From Paenibacillus sp. SYP-B3998 (lineage in GTDB: Bacteria; Bacillota; Bacilli; Paenibacillales; NBRC-103111), in NCBI RefSeq assembly GCF_010820665.1, contig NZ_JAAIKC010000003.1:124001-188000 (forward strand): a DNA stretch of 64,000 bases, given 5' to 3'. The notes beneath the pieces were generated by a model that saw only the letters and a list, made by a program, of their open reading frames with translations, made no database searches and was not told the origin of the DNA. Numbering within the stretch: the first letter of the stretch is position 1; each line of letters opens with the position of its first letter. Below, in pieces: positions 55,591-63,585 of this stretch. A program made the translations under genes and the position numbers.

Positions 55591-55630
55591 AAACCGCCAA
55601 ACCTGTGAGCGCAGGTATTGGCGGTTTCTT
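55591..55630. terminator. Bidirectional terminator
   Basis: AAACCGCCAA faces TTGGCGGTTT with an inner ACCTG/CAGGT stem. Ends the kinase gene and the convergent small gene. Confidence 0.85.
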
Positions 55631-55869
55631 CATTCGAAACGGATGCTGAATTCATTGGAGTCTCTCGAATACCAGAGGGATTGTTTAGAGCTATCTTCGT
55701 AAACGCATTGAATTTGTGCTTGATCAGGCGTATATTTCACGATCAAACCAGTTGCTATTTGATAATAGACGCCTTGTGGGTCTAATGACCATACGTAGAC
55801 AGGTGTTTGTGTTAAAGCAGCGACAAAAAGCTCAGTGTCAGTCTCAAGTAATTTGGTTCCGTAGATCAT
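55630..55869 (-). CDS. Hypothetical 79-residue protein
   Basis: Start at ATG 55869 (AGAGGTG 6-7 nt upstream); further upstream codons are in frame but have no ribosome binding site. The protein (IYGTKLLETDTELFVAAL, VYVWSLDPQGVYYQIATG) alternates strands and has no recognised domain. A perfect dyad TGTCA (55902-55906) / TGACA (55914-55918) lies in the upstream control region and may be an operator. Confidence 0.65.
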   Translation of the reverse strand: MIYGTKLLETDTELFVAALTQTPVYVWSLDPQGVYYQIATGLIVKYTPDQAQIQCVYEDSSKQSLWYSRDSNEFSIRFE

Positions 55870-56030
55870 CTTTGCACCTCTGTCTTTTTTAATAAGTATA
55901 GTGTCATATCTAGTGACAGTATGAGAAATGAAATTATCACGCATTTGCATATATTTTTTTGTAGCGTTTCGCAATTAGACCAAGTAAAATCAAATTTGTG
56001 CTTTTTATTTGAATGTTAGGGAGAGACAAC

Positions 56031-57101
56031 ATGAAATTCTCAATTCAATATATATCTTTTTTTGTGATCCAAGGGGAGGGTGGCGACGCTTCATCCGCCA
56101 AAAATTATAGGCATTATCAGACATTAGACGAGGCGGATTACGAAGAAAGTGACTTACAGCACTTTCTTGACGGCGAGTTCGCACGTATTGCCAAGCGCAA
56201 AGTTGAACGAAATCCGAGAGCTGAGCAAGTACCGACCAAGATCGGTCGATTTATTACTGAACCTGGTTTTGAACTGGAAAGCAATCCGAACTACAATCTG
56301 TTTGCGCGGCTGCGCTTTGCTGAGAACAAGATGGACTTTTTAAATATGAGCGATGAGCTGCTCAATGCCTACTTAAACACAAGCGCAGTAAGAGGAGGCG
56401 CGTTTATCGTAGCGAGTGCGAAGCTTAATCAATATTTTGACGATCCATTTGTTTTCATTATGAAATGTGATTTCGAGCCTAAAATTGCGCGTATAACGGA
56501 TGAGAAAAGCCTTCTCAATCAAGTTGAAATGGCGATAAATGCGAAAAATATGAAGTCTATCCAGTACCCGTTCATGCCAGAAGAAGGAATGCTGGAGCTT
56601 GCGGAGCTCAAAATTCATCAAGCTTCGCATGCTCGTTATTTTGAAGATTTCCTAAAGTATGTAGAATATGAGCAGTCGATGCCCGAAATTCTGCATACGC
56701 AAGTGCTGGGTCTCGTTCAGCAGCAGTTGGAAAGGGATTACGAGAACATGCCGGAAGAGCGGGAGCGCGAAGAGAAAGATTTGGAGCTGTGGGCGGCAAG
56801 TGAGAAAAGGGAATTACAGGAGAAATGGACACCTGTTCAAGTGATGGAGGCGGCTTCTTACTTAGTTGAGCAAAAGCCGGATCTTGAGATGCGTATTAAG
56901 CTTGATCATATTATGGTTAAAGCGCAACTTGCCGATTATGGCCGTAAGGTGCACATTGCCAGACAGGGTGAACGCTATGTCATTCTTATCGAGGGAGACT
57001 ATCTTCATTTCGAGAAAGGCGTTTCTCCTGTTGAGCTGCTTAAACCCGATGATCTGCATGCTGTAATTGAACGTATCACCCTAGAAGAGGACGGAAGATA
57101 A
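56031..57101 (+). CDS. DUF3900-like protein of unknown function
   Basis: Start at ATG 56031 (AGGGAGAG 5 nt upstream); 356 residues. Opening FSIQYISFFVIQGEG, then LDEADYEESDLQHFLDGEFARIAKRKVERNPR and TKIGRFITEPGFEL match what I recall of the Bacillales DUF3900 family. A long charged helical section (about 235-275) precedes a small C-terminal domain (YVILIEGDYLHFEKGVSPVELL). No catalytic motif is visible. Soluble; function unknown. Named with moderate confidence. Confidence 0.65.
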   Translation: MKFSIQYISFFVIQGEGGDASSAKNYRHYQTLDEADYEESDLQHFLDGEFARIAKRKVERNPRAEQVPTKIGRFITEPGFELESNPNYNLFARLRFAENKMDFLNMSDELLNAYLNTSAVRGGAFIVASAKLNQYFDDPFVFIMKCDFEPKIARITDEKSLLNQVEMAINAKNMKSIQYPFMPEEGMLELAELKIHQASHARYFEDFLKYVEYEQSMPEILHTQVLGLVQQQLERDYENMPEEREREEKDLELWAASEKRELQEKWTPVQVMEAASYLVEQKPDLEMRIKLDHIMVKAQLADYGRKVHIARQGERYVILIEGDYLHFEKGVSPVELLKPDDLHAVIERITLEEDGR

Positions 57102-57207
57102 CAACGAAGACAGGGTTCCCTGCGCTTTGATTTCCTTGTATAATAGGAAAGCTTTATTTGAATTGACAGTTGGTTAATAAGTATTGGATAGAAGGAGAAA
57201 GGGGTCA

Positions 57208-57864
57208 ATGACTGTGATTGTGGTTGGGGGAATGATCGGGCTTGGTAAAACGTCAGTAGCCACGCTGCTTGGACAAGAATTGAATTCGGATGTATTTTTT
57301 GAGAGTGTTGATGATAACCCAATATTGCCTTTGTTTTACACATCTTCACCGGAAGAAATTGAAAAGAAGCGGTATCCGTTTTTGCTTCAATTACACTTCT
57401 TGAACTCACGCTTTAAGTCGATTAAGCAAGCGTTAGTACATAACCGTAACGTGCTTGATCGCAGCATTTATGAAGATTGGTACTTTGCAAAAGTGAATCG
57501 TGAGTTAGGCCGCATTAGTCAGCTGGAATTCGATGTATACGAAGGTTTGGCTGATAACATGATGTCGGAGCTTGCTGAGCTTCCTAAAAAGGCACCTGAC
57601 TTGATGGTATATTTAAAAGCTTCCTTCGACACGGTGATGTATCGGATTGGTTTAAGAGGGCGTAGCTTCGAGCAGGATCGGTCCCTGGTTGAATACTATC
57701 GGGTTTTGTGGTCAGGCTATGATAACTGGGTCATGAACCATTACGATGCTTCTGAGATACTAATTGTGGACATGGATCACGTGGATGTTGTGAATCGTGA
57801 GCAAGATGCTGCGGATGTTGTTGAAGACGTTCGTTTGAAACTGAAAGAATTAGGTATTGCTTAG
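57208..57864 (+). CDS. Deoxynucleoside kinase
   Basis: Start at ATG 57208 (GGAG/AAAGGGG upstream); 218 residues. P-loop VGGMIGLGKTS, then NVLDRSIYEDWYFA (the DRS motif), QLEFDVYEGLAD and YRIGLRGRSFEQD for the lid. dCK/dGK-like family; in Bacillus two such enzymes phosphorylate dA/dC and dG. Which substrate is preferred cannot be told here. A terminator follows. Confidence 0.9.
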   Translation: MTVIVVGGMIGLGKTSVATLLGQELNSDVFFESVDDNPILPLFYTSSPEEIEKKRYPFLLQLHFLNSRFKSIKQALVHNRNVLDRSIYEDWYFAKVNRELGRISQLEFDVYEGLADNMMSELAELPKKAPDLMVYLKASFDTVMYRIGLRGRSFEQDRSLVEYYRVLWSGYDNWVMNHYDASEILIVDMDHVDVVNREQDAADVVEDVRLKLKELGIA

Positions 57865-57893
57865 GCGAGATACCTTATCCAAGGAATATGCAG

Positions 57894-57922
57894 CCCCTTC
57901 GACAAAGAAGGGGTATTTTATT
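57894..57922 (+). terminator. Intrinsic terminator
   Basis: CCCCTTC, loop GACAAA, GAAGGGG, then a T-rich tract. Closes the deoxynucleoside kinase gene. Confidence 0.82.
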
Positions 57923-57931
57923 ATTATTTAG

Positions 57932-57970
57932 ACAAAAAAAAGAAGCCGTGATAAACGATACACGAGGCTT
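57932..57970 (-). terminator. Intrinsic terminator of the 35-aa gene
   Basis: Read on the minus strand: AAGCC-T-CGTG pairs with CACGGCTT (one bulged T), followed by TCTTTTTTT. It begins a few bases after the TAATAA stop of the small gene. Confidence 0.75.
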
Positions 57971-57977
57971 TCGCTTA

Positions 57978-58085
57978 TTAGAGAAGTTTAACAAACCAAC
58001 AAATAGAGAAAACGCTGATCCATAGGAAAGCGCTGAACATGAGACTATTGATTAATCCTGTTGCAGTGTTTGGATAATCGTTCAT
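57978..58085 (-). CDS. Small membrane peptide (35 aa)
   Basis: Minus-strand frame, ATG at 58085 to TAA: starts MNDYPNTATGLINSL and continues into a single hydrophobic helix (MFSAFLWISVFSICWFVKLL). A strongly hydrophobic C-terminal two thirds and a short polar N-terminus make a single-pass peptide likely. It has a complete gene layout: promoter (58129-58157), AGGGTG ribosome binding site 8 nt before the ATG, double stop TAATAA and a terminator. No known family recognised. Function unknown; small stress or spore-envelope peptides and regulators of membrane enzymes have this shape. Confidence 0.6.
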   Translation of the reverse strand: MNDYPNTATGLINSLMFSAFLWISVFSICWFVKLL

Positions 58086-58128
58086 ATCATCAACACCCTT
58101 CACACAGCTTTTCTTCCTACTTCGTTTA

Positions 58129-58157
58129 ATTGTAAGCCTTTTCATTATTTAAATCAA
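58129..58157 (-). promoter_or_regulatory. Promoter of the 35-aa gene
   Basis: On the minus strand TTGATT (58152-58157), 17-bp spacer, TACAAT (58129-58134). Confidence 0.55.
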
Positions 58158-58277
58158 ATATATTCAGAAAATTATAATAAATGACTATCGAAAAAACATT
58201 TCATCAAACAGGGGTTCAAAAGTCCTGATGTGGGTAAAATAGTTCTATCGTAATATGACGGGAAAACGCTTTTTTTG

Positions 58278-58318
58278 TTGCTGAAATCTACTAAATAATG
58301 TATGATACATATTGTATC
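58278..58318 (+). promoter_or_regulatory. Promoter and dyad of the 47-aa gene
   Basis: TTGCTG (58278-58283), 17-bp spacer, TATGAT (58301-58306). A perfect dyad GATAC (58304-58308) / GTATC (58314-58318) overlaps the -10 and start region, a likely operator. Confidence 0.55.
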
Positions 58319-58350
58319 GGTTAGTTTTTTTAAGATAGGGGTGGTCGATC

Positions 58351-58494
58351 TTGTTGTACGTTGTTTGCTACAAAGGGAAACCAATGTGTTCCCCGTTAAC
58401 TAAGCTTGAGGTATCAGAGAAAATGACTAAATTAAGTCGTTCTTTCTCCAATCTAGAAATCGTGGAAGTGAGGTCGCAGCTAGCGGCTAAATAA
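58351..58494 (+). CDS. Small protein (47 aa) of unknown function
   Basis: Frame from TTG 58351 (or TTG 58354) to TAA 58492-58494, with AGGGGTGG upstream. Sequence begins LYVVCYKGKPMCSPLTKLE and ends IVEVRSQLAAK; it is basic and soluble with two Cys (CYKGKPMC). Flanked by its own promoter with dyad and a terminator at 58538-58566, which argues that it is expressed. No family recognised. Confidence 0.55.
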   Translation: MLYVVCYKGKPMCSPLTKLEVSEKMTKLSRSFSNLEIVEVRSQLAAK

Positions 58495-58537
58495 CGGGTT
58501 TTTTATTAAAGGAAATCCATTATACATGTTCTAGATT

Positions 58538-58566
58538 CTCCCTGACTTAGGTTTGGGAGTTTTTGT
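58538..58566 (+). terminator. Intrinsic terminator of the 47-aa gene
   Basis: CTCCC faces GGGAG across a 12-nt loop, followed by TTTTT. Confidence 0.65.
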
Positions 58567-58625
58567 CATGCATGCATGCTTTGTGATACATTTAGATGGA
58601 TACAGATTGTTCATTAGGAGGAAGC

Positions 58626-59816
58626 ATGGAAAACTCCATAGACACCAGGAAAAAGGCAATCATTATTGGTGCAGGTATTGGTGGTTTGAGCACTGCGATC
58701 TTCCTACAGCAGCAAGGTTGGAGGGTTGCTTTATTTGAAAAGAAGCATGAGCTATCCGAATTTGGCGCAGGAATCGTATTGGCTGCGAATGCAATGGCTA
58801 TCTTAACCCAGCTTGGCGTAGATGATTTGGTGCGCAAGTCAGGGGCTCCAATTGGCATAGCAGAGATTCGAACTTGGGATGGCGAGCTTATTACGACACT
58901 GCCAACGGAGAAGCAAGCAGCGCGCTACGGGACGCATAGCTATCTTATTCATCGCGCGCAGCTCCAAGCGATTTTGTTTAACAGTCTAAATACATATACA
59001 AACATACAGATGAATAAAAAACTTGCTGCTATAGATCAGAACGATGGCCAGGTCAAGGTTTATTTTGAAGATGGTTCGGAAGAGAAGGGCGATCTATTGA
59101 TTGGCGCCGATGGCATCTATTCGGTAGTAAGAGAAATGCTTCATGGGCCATCAGAGCTTCATTATTCGGGATATACCGCCTATAGAGGGATAACGACATT
59201 CAAGGACAAGCGCTATGTTCCTGAGGTCGGAGGTGGGTTTGAGGCATGGGGGCGAGGAAAACGATTCGGGTTTTCACATCTTGGACAGGATCAAATCTTC
59301 TGGTTCGGGGCAATTAATTGTTCTGCGCCAAAACAAAGATCTCAAATCTACACCAAGCAAGAGGTGCTTAAACAATTTGAGGATTGGTACGCTCCCGTTT
59401 CCGCTGTTATTCAGGCAACAGAGGAAGCAGCGATGTTAACTCACCCGATATATGATCGTCAGCCACTTGCGTGCTGGAGCCTTGGTAGAGCCACCCTGTT
59501 AGGAGATGCCGCGCACCCGATGCTTCCCAATTTAGGTCAAGGTGGTGCGCAGGCGTTGGAGGATGCGCGTGTGCTTGCTCAATGTTTGCAAGGAGTAAAC
59601 ACTTCTTCAAAGAAGGAGCTGAACGACGCATTGCGTTCATACGAGCAAAGAAGAATACCGCGAACAAGCAAAGTTGTTCGCCAATCGCGGCGAATGGGGC
59701 GCATGGTACAGCTCTCGAATCCGCTGACTATCGGTATCCGAAACAGTTTGCTTCGTATGCTGCCAGCTCAAGTTCAAATTCGCCAACTGGACTGGTTGTT
59801 AGGGCATCGTATTTAA
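58626..59816 (+). CDS. FAD-dependent monooxygenase
   Basis: Start at ATG 58626 (TAGGAGGA upstream); 396 residues. Class A flavin hydroxylase: Rossmann motif IIGAGIGGLSTAIFLQQQGW, the DG motif LIGADGIYSVVRE, and GDAAHPMLPNLGQGGAQALEDA. The family hydroxylates aromatic or small cyclic compounds with NAD(P)H and O2; salicylate-hydroxylase and zeaxanthin-epoxidase types look alike. Substrate unknown. CutC follows after 19 bp, so the two may be co-transcribed. Confidence 0.9.
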   Translation: MENSIDTRKKAIIIGAGIGGLSTAIFLQQQGWRVALFEKKHELSEFGAGIVLAANAMAILTQLGVDDLVRKSGAPIGIAEIRTWDGELITTLPTEKQAARYGTHSYLIHRAQLQAILFNSLNTYTNIQMNKKLAAIDQNDGQVKVYFEDGSEEKGDLLIGADGIYSVVREMLHGPSELHYSGYTAYRGITTFKDKRYVPEVGGGFEAWGRGKRFGFSHLGQDQIFWFGAINCSAPKQRSQIYTKQEVLKQFEDWYAPVSAVIQATEEAAMLTHPIYDRQPLACWSLGRATLLGDAAHPMLPNLGQGGAQALEDARVLAQCLQGVNTSSKKELNDALRSYEQRRIPRTSKVVRQSRRMGRMVQLSNPLTIGIRNSLLRMLPAQVQIRQLDWLLGHRI

Positions 59817-59835
59817 TCGTTTGTTAAGGAGATCG

Positions 59836-60546
59836 ATGAAAATGCTGTTGGAAGTCATAGCAACGAACGTTGAAGACGCTATTCAAGCGCAAATAGGCGG
59901 GGCTGATCGCATTGAGCTTATTGCAGCCTTCGAAGAAGGCGGTTTGACGCCACCTATTGCGATTGTGGAAGCCGTTGTAGAAGCTGTGGAAATCCCGGTT
60001 CATGTTATGATAAGACCACATAGCCGCAGCTTCGTCATGGATGATCAAGACATCAGGTTGATGACGGAAGAGGTAAAGCGATTTGGGCAGACGGGAGCTG
60101 CTTCGTTCGTATTTGGTGCTCTAACGCCTCAGATGACAGTTGATACGGAAGCCTTAGAACGATTATTGGAAGCAACGTCATTGCCGATTACTTTTCACCG
60201 GGCATTCGATGAGGTTCGAGATCAAGAAGAGGCACTTCGAAGGCTTCTTTCATATAAACAAATAGGCTCAATTCTGACCTCAGGCGGCAAGAAGAATGCG
60301 CTCGAGGCTGTAGTGCAAATAAGTAAACTTGTTGAGTTGAGCAGAGGATATGATCTGCAAATTATGGCTGGCAGTGGACTGACGCTGGAAGCTGTAAAGA
60401 TGTTTGTTCTGGAGACCCAAGTTTCTCAAGTCCATTTCGGCTCAGGAGTCCGTTTGAACAATCGTATAGATCAGTCAGTGGATGCGGCTAAAGTGAAGTT
60501 AGTAAAAAATGAACTTGATTGGATAGACACAGGAACTACTAATTGA
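59836..60546 (+). CDS. cutC: CutC-family protein
   Basis: Start at ATG 59836 (AAGGAG 4-6 nt upstream); 236 residues. TIM-barrel protein with LLEVIATNVEDAIQAQIGGADRIEL, GGLTPP, PVHVMIRPHSRSFVM, FGALTPQMTVD, TFHRAFDE and MAGSGLT. Traditionally called a copper homeostasis protein; that role is disputed. Continuous with the preceding monooxygenase and the following aminopeptidase gene, so a three-gene unit is likely. Confidence 0.9.
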   Translation: MKMLLEVIATNVEDAIQAQIGGADRIELIAAFEEGGLTPPIAIVEAVVEAVEIPVHVMIRPHSRSFVMDDQDIRLMTEEVKRFGQTGAASFVFGALTPQMTVDTEALERLLEATSLPITFHRAFDEVRDQEEALRRLLSYKQIGSILTSGGKKNALEAVVQISKLVELSRGYDLQIMAGSGLTLEAVKMFVLETQVSQVHFGSGVRLNNRIDQSVDAAKVKLVKNELDWIDTGTTN

Positions 60547-60562
60547 TGAAGGGGGAATGAGT

Positions 60563-61306
60563 ATGACGGTAGGTTCTCAAAAAGATATTGATGGTCTAAT
60601 GGAGATTGGTAAGATTGTGGCGTTGGTAATCAAGGAAATGAAACATCAAGCACAGGTTGGCATGACGACGAGAGAATTAGACGAAATTGGTGGGCGCTTG
60701 TTGAAGAGTTTAGGTGCAACTTCAGCGCCGAAAAAAACGTTGAACTTCCCGGGGTATGCTTGCATCAGTCTAAACAGAGATATTGCTCATGGCATACCGA
60801 ATGAACAGATCATTCAACCAGGGGATTTAATTAATATTGATGTTTGTGCTGAGAAGAATGGGTATATTGCCGATAGTGGGCATTCTTTTCAGATGGCTCC
60901 GCATAGCGTGCCGATAGTTCGCCTCTGTCAATACACATACGCTACCATGATGAAGGTGATCTATTCACTAAGTCATGGAGTGAAATTGAATGAAGTTGGT
61001 AGAATCATTCAAGCTGAGGCAGAACGAGGTGGATATAAAGTAATTAATAATTTATGCAGCCATGGGGTTGGAAGGGCCATTCACGAACAACCTGAGATAT
61101 TACCTTTTTATAATAAACATGATAAACGGGTATTGAGAGAAGGCATGGTTATTACCATTGAACCCTTTATGACGACTGGTGCAGAAACTGTTGTAGAACA
61201 ACCTGACGGCTGGACATTACGGCTACCTGATAACAGTTTTGCAGCACAGCATGAGCATACAATTATTATTACCAGAAATCAGCCTATCATTTTGACGGTC
61301 GCATAA
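60563..61306 (+). CDS. map: Type I methionine aminopeptidase (second copy type)
   Basis: Start at ATG 60563, 8 nt after AAGGGG (ATG 60557 is too close); 247 residues. Metal ligands in NIDVCAEKNGYIADSGHSF (first Asp and second Asp), CSHGVGRAIHE, ITIEPF and QHEHT; MetAP core intact. Removes N-terminal Met from new proteins. It is not in a ribosomal-protein context, so probably the accessory copy like B. subtilis YflG/MapB rather than the essential one. Confidence 0.92.
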   Translation: MTVGSQKDIDGLMEIGKIVALVIKEMKHQAQVGMTTRELDEIGGRLLKSLGATSAPKKTLNFPGYACISLNRDIAHGIPNEQIIQPGDLINIDVCAEKNGYIADSGHSFQMAPHSVPIVRLCQYTYATMMKVIYSLSHGVKLNEVGRIIQAEAERGGYKVINNLCSHGVGRAIHEQPEILPFYNKHDKRVLREGMVITIEPFMTTGAETVVEQPDGWTLRLPDNSFAAQHEHTIIITRNQPIILTVA

Positions 61307-61445
61307 TTTTATTTACTACACTCGATAACAGACGTGAATGATGTGATATTTAGCTGAAGAATAAGAATAAATAAAAAACTAACAGAATACATGGACGATA
61401 CCGAATATAATAAAGTAGGAATTTTATGGAAAGGGGGATTTGTCC

Positions 61446-61754
61446 ATGTATGATTCAACAGATATTCAAACGAATAAAGGCATGGCGATTGTTGCTTACA
61501 TCTTGTTTTTCATACCATTACTCGCTGCCAAAGAGTCCAAATATGCCATGTATCATGCTAATCAAGGGCTCACTTTGTTTCTCGCCACTGTAATCATTAA
61601 TATTTTACTTGGCTTGATTCCATTTATTGGTTGGCTTTTATTGCCTTTAGCCAACCTGGCGCTATGTATTCTTGCCATTCTAGGCATTGTAGCTGCTGCG
61701 CAAGGTCAGGTAAAGCCTCTGCCACTAATTGGTCGCTACACACTTTTGAAGTAG
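61446..61754 (+). CDS. DUF4870/Tic20-like small membrane protein
   Basis: Start at ATG 61446, 7 nt after AAAGGGGG; 102 residues. Three hydrophobic helices: GMAIVAYILFFIPLLAA, QGLTLFLATVIINILLGLIPFIGWLLLPLANLALCILAILGIVAAA, plus a conserved YAMYHANQGL segment typical of the DUF4870 family. Function unknown; Tic20-like folds occur in membrane import and homeostasis. Monocistronic, followed by a terminator. Confidence 0.8.
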   Translation: MYDSTDIQTNKGMAIVAYILFFIPLLAAKESKYAMYHANQGLTLFLATVIINILLGLIPFIGWLLLPLANLALCILAILGIVAAAQGQVKPLPLIGRYTLLK

Positions 61755-61775
61755 AAATAAAAATACATAAAAAAG

Positions 61776-61807
61776 AGCAGGTTGCCAGATAGGCAGCCTG
61801 CTTTTTT
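61776..61807 (+). terminator. Intrinsic terminator
   Basis: AGCAGGTTGCC, loop, GGCAGCCTGCT, then a T run. Confidence 0.85.
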
Positions 61808-62008
61808 GCATCATGAATAATCTTGGGTCAACATAGGGCTTTCAATCCCAATTCGCCCTTGAAATTTATTCTGCTAGAAAGTAATGAACAGCCTTGCCAT
61901 AACTTTGTCTATTTTTTGATCAACGTGTGAATAAAATATGAACAAATCACGAAAGATGTGTTATACTAAACGTATAAAGCACTTACCTTACAGTTTGGAG
62001 TGATTCTC

Positions 62009-62269
62009 ATGACGACAAAATTGATGACAGCAAGCAATACAGAACGTAGTGAGCGCGATGTGATGCCGTTAGTGAAGATGTTGACAGTGGCAGCTTGGGC
62101 TTTACTGGGCATAGGATTAATTCTTAGTTTGTTCAACATAAATCATTTTAGTGATCGTAACACATCCCTGATGGTAGGTATCGGATTCATGGTCGGCAGT
62201 GTCCACATATATGTGATTCGTACAGCGATTCACTTGGTGCATTCAGGTGCCAGTTCCAAATCGGACTGA
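62009..62269 (+). CDS. Small membrane protein (86 aa)
   Basis: Start at ATG 62009, 8 nt after GGAG; upstream in-frame codons are not well placed. Two hydrophobic helices (LTVAAWALLGIGLILSLFNI and LMVGIGFMVGSVHIYVIRTAIHLV) after a polar N-terminus of about 22 residues, with a short polar tail. No family recognised. A sigma-A-like promoter with -10 TATACT near 61970 lies upstream, and a terminator follows. Confidence 0.7.
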   Translation: MTTKLMTASNTERSERDVMPLVKMLTVAAWALLGIGLILSLFNINHFSDRNTSLMVGIGFMVGSVHIYVIRTAIHLVHSGASSKSD

Positions 62270-62301
62270 GTTTGGCAGCGATTCAATCCTTGCGCAAAGG
62301 T

Positions 62302-62337
62302 AAAGCTCTTTAAGTGAAAACTTGAAGGGCTTTTTGC
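62302..62337 (+). terminator. Intrinsic terminator
   Basis: AAAGCTCTT faces AAGGGCTTT with an inner AGT/ACT stem, then a T run. Confidence 0.75.
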
Positions 62338-62417
62338 TGTTTTCATCTATTTTCGAAATAGTCAACAAACGTTCTGTGACATTTGTTTTACATTAAAGGG
62401 GCAATCCATTGACGTAT

Positions 62418-62446
62418 TTGTTAAGTCCTGAATGTGCCAGTGTACT
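62418..62446 (+). promoter_or_regulatory. Candidate promoter of the qox operon
   Basis: TTGTTA (62418-62423), 17-bp spacer, TGTACT (62441-62446), about 95 bp before qoxA. Other stretches in this 270-bp gap show no gene. Confidence 0.4.
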
Positions 62447-62541
62447 TTTTACGGTAATTTGCTATCTTGGTAGTAGATACGAATTGTTCAATGAGCAATG
62501 AATACTTAATTTTCGGAGATGCAAGGATAGGGAGGATCAGT

Positions 62542-63552
62542 ATGGGAAAGAAAAGGAAGTTCGTACAAGCCTTATTACCACTCATGGTTATCGCATTAAT
62601 CGTGCTGTTAACAGGCTGTGAACAAGCGATGGTGCTGGATCCCAAAGGTCCGGTTGGCCAGACTCAGAAAGATTTAATTATTATTTCATCCGTGTTATGT
62701 CTGATTATCTTGATTCCGGTACTAGCGCTGACAGCGTGGATCGTATTTCGTTATCGGGATAAAAAGGGTAATAAAGCGTCCTATCGCCCTAACTGGTCAC
62801 ACAGTACTTCATTAGAAACGATCTGGTGGTCGATTCCAATTGTGATTATCTTTATTATAGGTGCAATTACAGTAAAATACACCTATGCTTTGGAGCCGTC
62901 GAAGGTTATTGACACTGGTAAAAAAGCGGTTACGGTTCAAGTAACCTCGCTAGACTGGAAATGGTTATTTACATATCCAGAGCAAGGAATTGCAACTGTA
63001 AACTATTTGCAAATTCCTGAGGATACACCGATTAGATTTGAATTGACATCCGATGCGCCGATGAATTCCTTTTGGATTCCTCAGTTGGGTGGTCAAATTT
63101 ACACAATGTCAGGAATGGCTATGACGCTTTATTTGCAAGCTGACGAGATTGGGCATTACTTTGGGACTGGCGCCAATTTCAGCGGGGAGCACTTTGCAGA
63201 TATGACGTTTGATGTCAATGCAACTTCACAATCTGATTTTGAGGCATGGGTGGCCAAAACAAAGCAGTCACCGGAAAAGCTGACAAAAGAGAGCTATCAG
63301 GCTTTGGCGAAGCCAGGGAAATCTGGCGTTCAATATTTCTCCTCGTTCCCTGAAGGCTTATTTCAAAGCATTGTAACGAAATATACAAGAGGCCAAACGC
63401 TTCATAGCGGCCATGGCGGCACGGAGACGAAAGAATCCAAAGACGGGGCCAAGAATGAAACGAAAAAGCCTCAGGAACCAGATAAAAATGCGCAAATGGA
63501 TCATAACCAAATGGGCAAAATGGACCACACTCAAATGAATACGAACAAATGA
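62542..63552 (+). CDS. qoxA: Quinol oxidase aa3 subunit II
   Basis: Start at ATG 62542 (GGGAGG 6 nt upstream); 336 residues. Lipoprotein signal LLTGCEQ, two membrane helices (LIIISSVLCLIILIPVLALTA, IIFIIGAITVKYTYA), then a cupredoxin-like domain (QVTSLDWKWLFTYPEQGIA, NSFWIPQLGGQIYTM). The CuA ligand pattern CxxxC is missing, as expected for a quinol oxidase. The C-terminus (about 290-336) is charged and His/Met-rich, with MDHNQMGKMDHTQM repeats not usual for the family. First gene of the operon, 33 bp before qoxB. Confidence 0.9.
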   Translation: MGKKRKFVQALLPLMVIALIVLLTGCEQAMVLDPKGPVGQTQKDLIIISSVLCLIILIPVLALTAWIVFRYRDKKGNKASYRPNWSHSTSLETIWWSIPIVIIFIIGAITVKYTYALEPSKVIDTGKKAVTVQVTSLDWKWLFTYPEQGIATVNYLQIPEDTPIRFELTSDAPMNSFWIPQLGGQIYTMSGMAMTLYLQADEIGHYFGTGANFSGEHFADMTFDVNATSQSDFEAWVAKTKQSPEKLTKESYQALAKPGKSGVQYFSSFPEGLFQSIVTKYTRGQTLHSGHGGTETKESKDGAKNETKKPQEPDKNAQMDHNQMGKMDHTQMNTNK

Positions 63553-63585
63553 ATAACGGAGTCATCATGAAAGGAAGATAAGCTC

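Noticed and set aside
58172-58384. 70-codon minus-strand frame
   Set aside because: Runs antisense through the promoter and start of the 47-aa gene; no ribosome binding site.
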